DNA of 5,846 bases from assembly GCA_934667795.1 (NCBI GenBank), contig CAKUMP010000156.1, positions 1 to 5,846 on the forward strand, given 5' to 3'. Positions within the stretch are counted from its first letter, which is position 1; the number at the start of each line of letters is the position of its first letter. The stretch is from an uncultured Chthoniobacterales bacterium (GTDB taxonomy: Bacteria; Verrucomicrobiota; Verrucomicrobiia; Chthoniobacterales; CAKUMP01). Shown piece after piece: positions 5,617-5,846 of this stretch. Made by a program: the position numbers and the translations under genes. The notes beneath the pieces were generated by a model. That model saw only the letters and a program-made list of their open reading frames with translations, did no database searches and had not been told where the DNA came from.

Positions 5617-5846
5617 ATGAAAGGGAATGATTTTGAGAAAATAAATCGAAAATTCATTATTTCCAGCAGATTATCTGCTTGGCTGAGAGGGGGATTGGCA
5701 TGTGGAGTCATCTGTTTTTCGATGTTCTCTGTTCAAGCGCAGATTGATGACAATGATGGAGTATGGGAAACCGCAACTGGCGCAGGGAACTGGTCGGATT
5801 CTACCAAATGGGTGGATGGCGATATTGCTTACGGGGATGACCACAC
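5617..5846 (+). CDS. Exported protein, probably autotransporter-associated beta-strand / PEP-CTERM type, 3' partial
   Basis: The frame stays open from ATG 5617 to the right edge, giving 76 whole codons. The N-terminus is a long signal peptide: a basic stretch (INRK... SSRLSAWLR, to about residue 24), a hydrophobic core (GGLACGVICFSMFS, about 25-38) and a likely signal peptidase I site after VQA (residue 41). The mature start runs QIDDNDGVWETATGAGNWSDSTKWVDGDIAYGDDHT. Its GxW...GNWSDSxxW pattern is the one that opens the beta-helical passenger repeats of autotransporter-associated beta-strand repeat proteins, which are very numerous in Verrucomicrobiota and often end in a PEP-CTERM sorting signal. 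Such proteins are secreted or surface-located. Neither the repeats nor the C-terminus is in the window, so the class is inferred from about 35 residues. It is separated from pnp by the terminator at 5443-5481 and a 206-base spacer, so it is an independent unit. Confidence 0.75.
   Translation, partial: MKGNDFEKINRKFIISSRLSAWLRGGLACGVICFSMFSVQAQIDDNDGVWETATGAGNWSDSTKWVDGDIAYGDDH

Overview
The window is a bacterial chromosomal segment with every recognisable gene on the + strand. The order is: the 3' part of an HtrA/DegP-type periplasmic serine protease, a winged-helix regulator with a long acidic tail, rpsO (ribosomal protein S15), pnp (polynucleotide phosphorylase), and the first 76 codons of an exported protein. 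The exported protein starts, after its signal peptide, with the Trp/Asn/Gly-rich pattern (GxW...GNWSDSTKW) typical of autotransporter-associated beta-strand repeat and PEP-CTERM-type proteins, which are abundant in Verrucomicrobiota. That feature, the style of the regulator (LGMSYMGVKQHC... GRPELVYRLT), the moderate GC content and the REP-like intergenic palindromes suggest a member of the Verrucomicrobiota, perhaps the Opitutia lineage. This placement is inference; no rRNA or other decisive marker is present.

Layout: (1) 1-1205, HtrA without its signal peptide and first protease strands, but with the full catalytic triad and two PDZ domains. It is closed by a strong intrinsic terminator at 1233-1269. 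(2) 1391-2596, a regulator of the SufR/COG2345-like winged-helix type. Its ~190-residue acidic tail contains short tandem repeats and ends in QMMLF, which resembles a sliding-clamp binding peptide. (3) 2597-2767, three consecutive palindromes with different sequences but similar architecture, then a candidate rpsO promoter. (4) 2768-3028, rpsO. (5) 3029-3280, a structured rpsO-pnp spacer with a ~20-bp near-perfect hairpin, a nested inverted-repeat element, and an AU-rich inverted repeat whose 3' arm runs into the pnp start codon. (6) 3281-5410, complete pnp, closed by a strong intrinsic terminator at 5443-5481. (7) 5617 to the right edge, the exported protein.

rpsO-pnp is a widely conserved pair, and in E. 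coli pnp is autoregulated through RNase III cutting of a leader hairpin. No convincing terminator lies between the two genes here, and the spacer holds a long double-stranded element, so co-transcription with post-transcriptional control of pnp is the natural hypothesis. The flanking genes are independent units separated by terminators. I see no defence system, CRISPR array, prophage or insertion sequence. The most unusual items are the regulator's tail and C-terminal peptide, the palindrome triplet, and the structured pnp leader.
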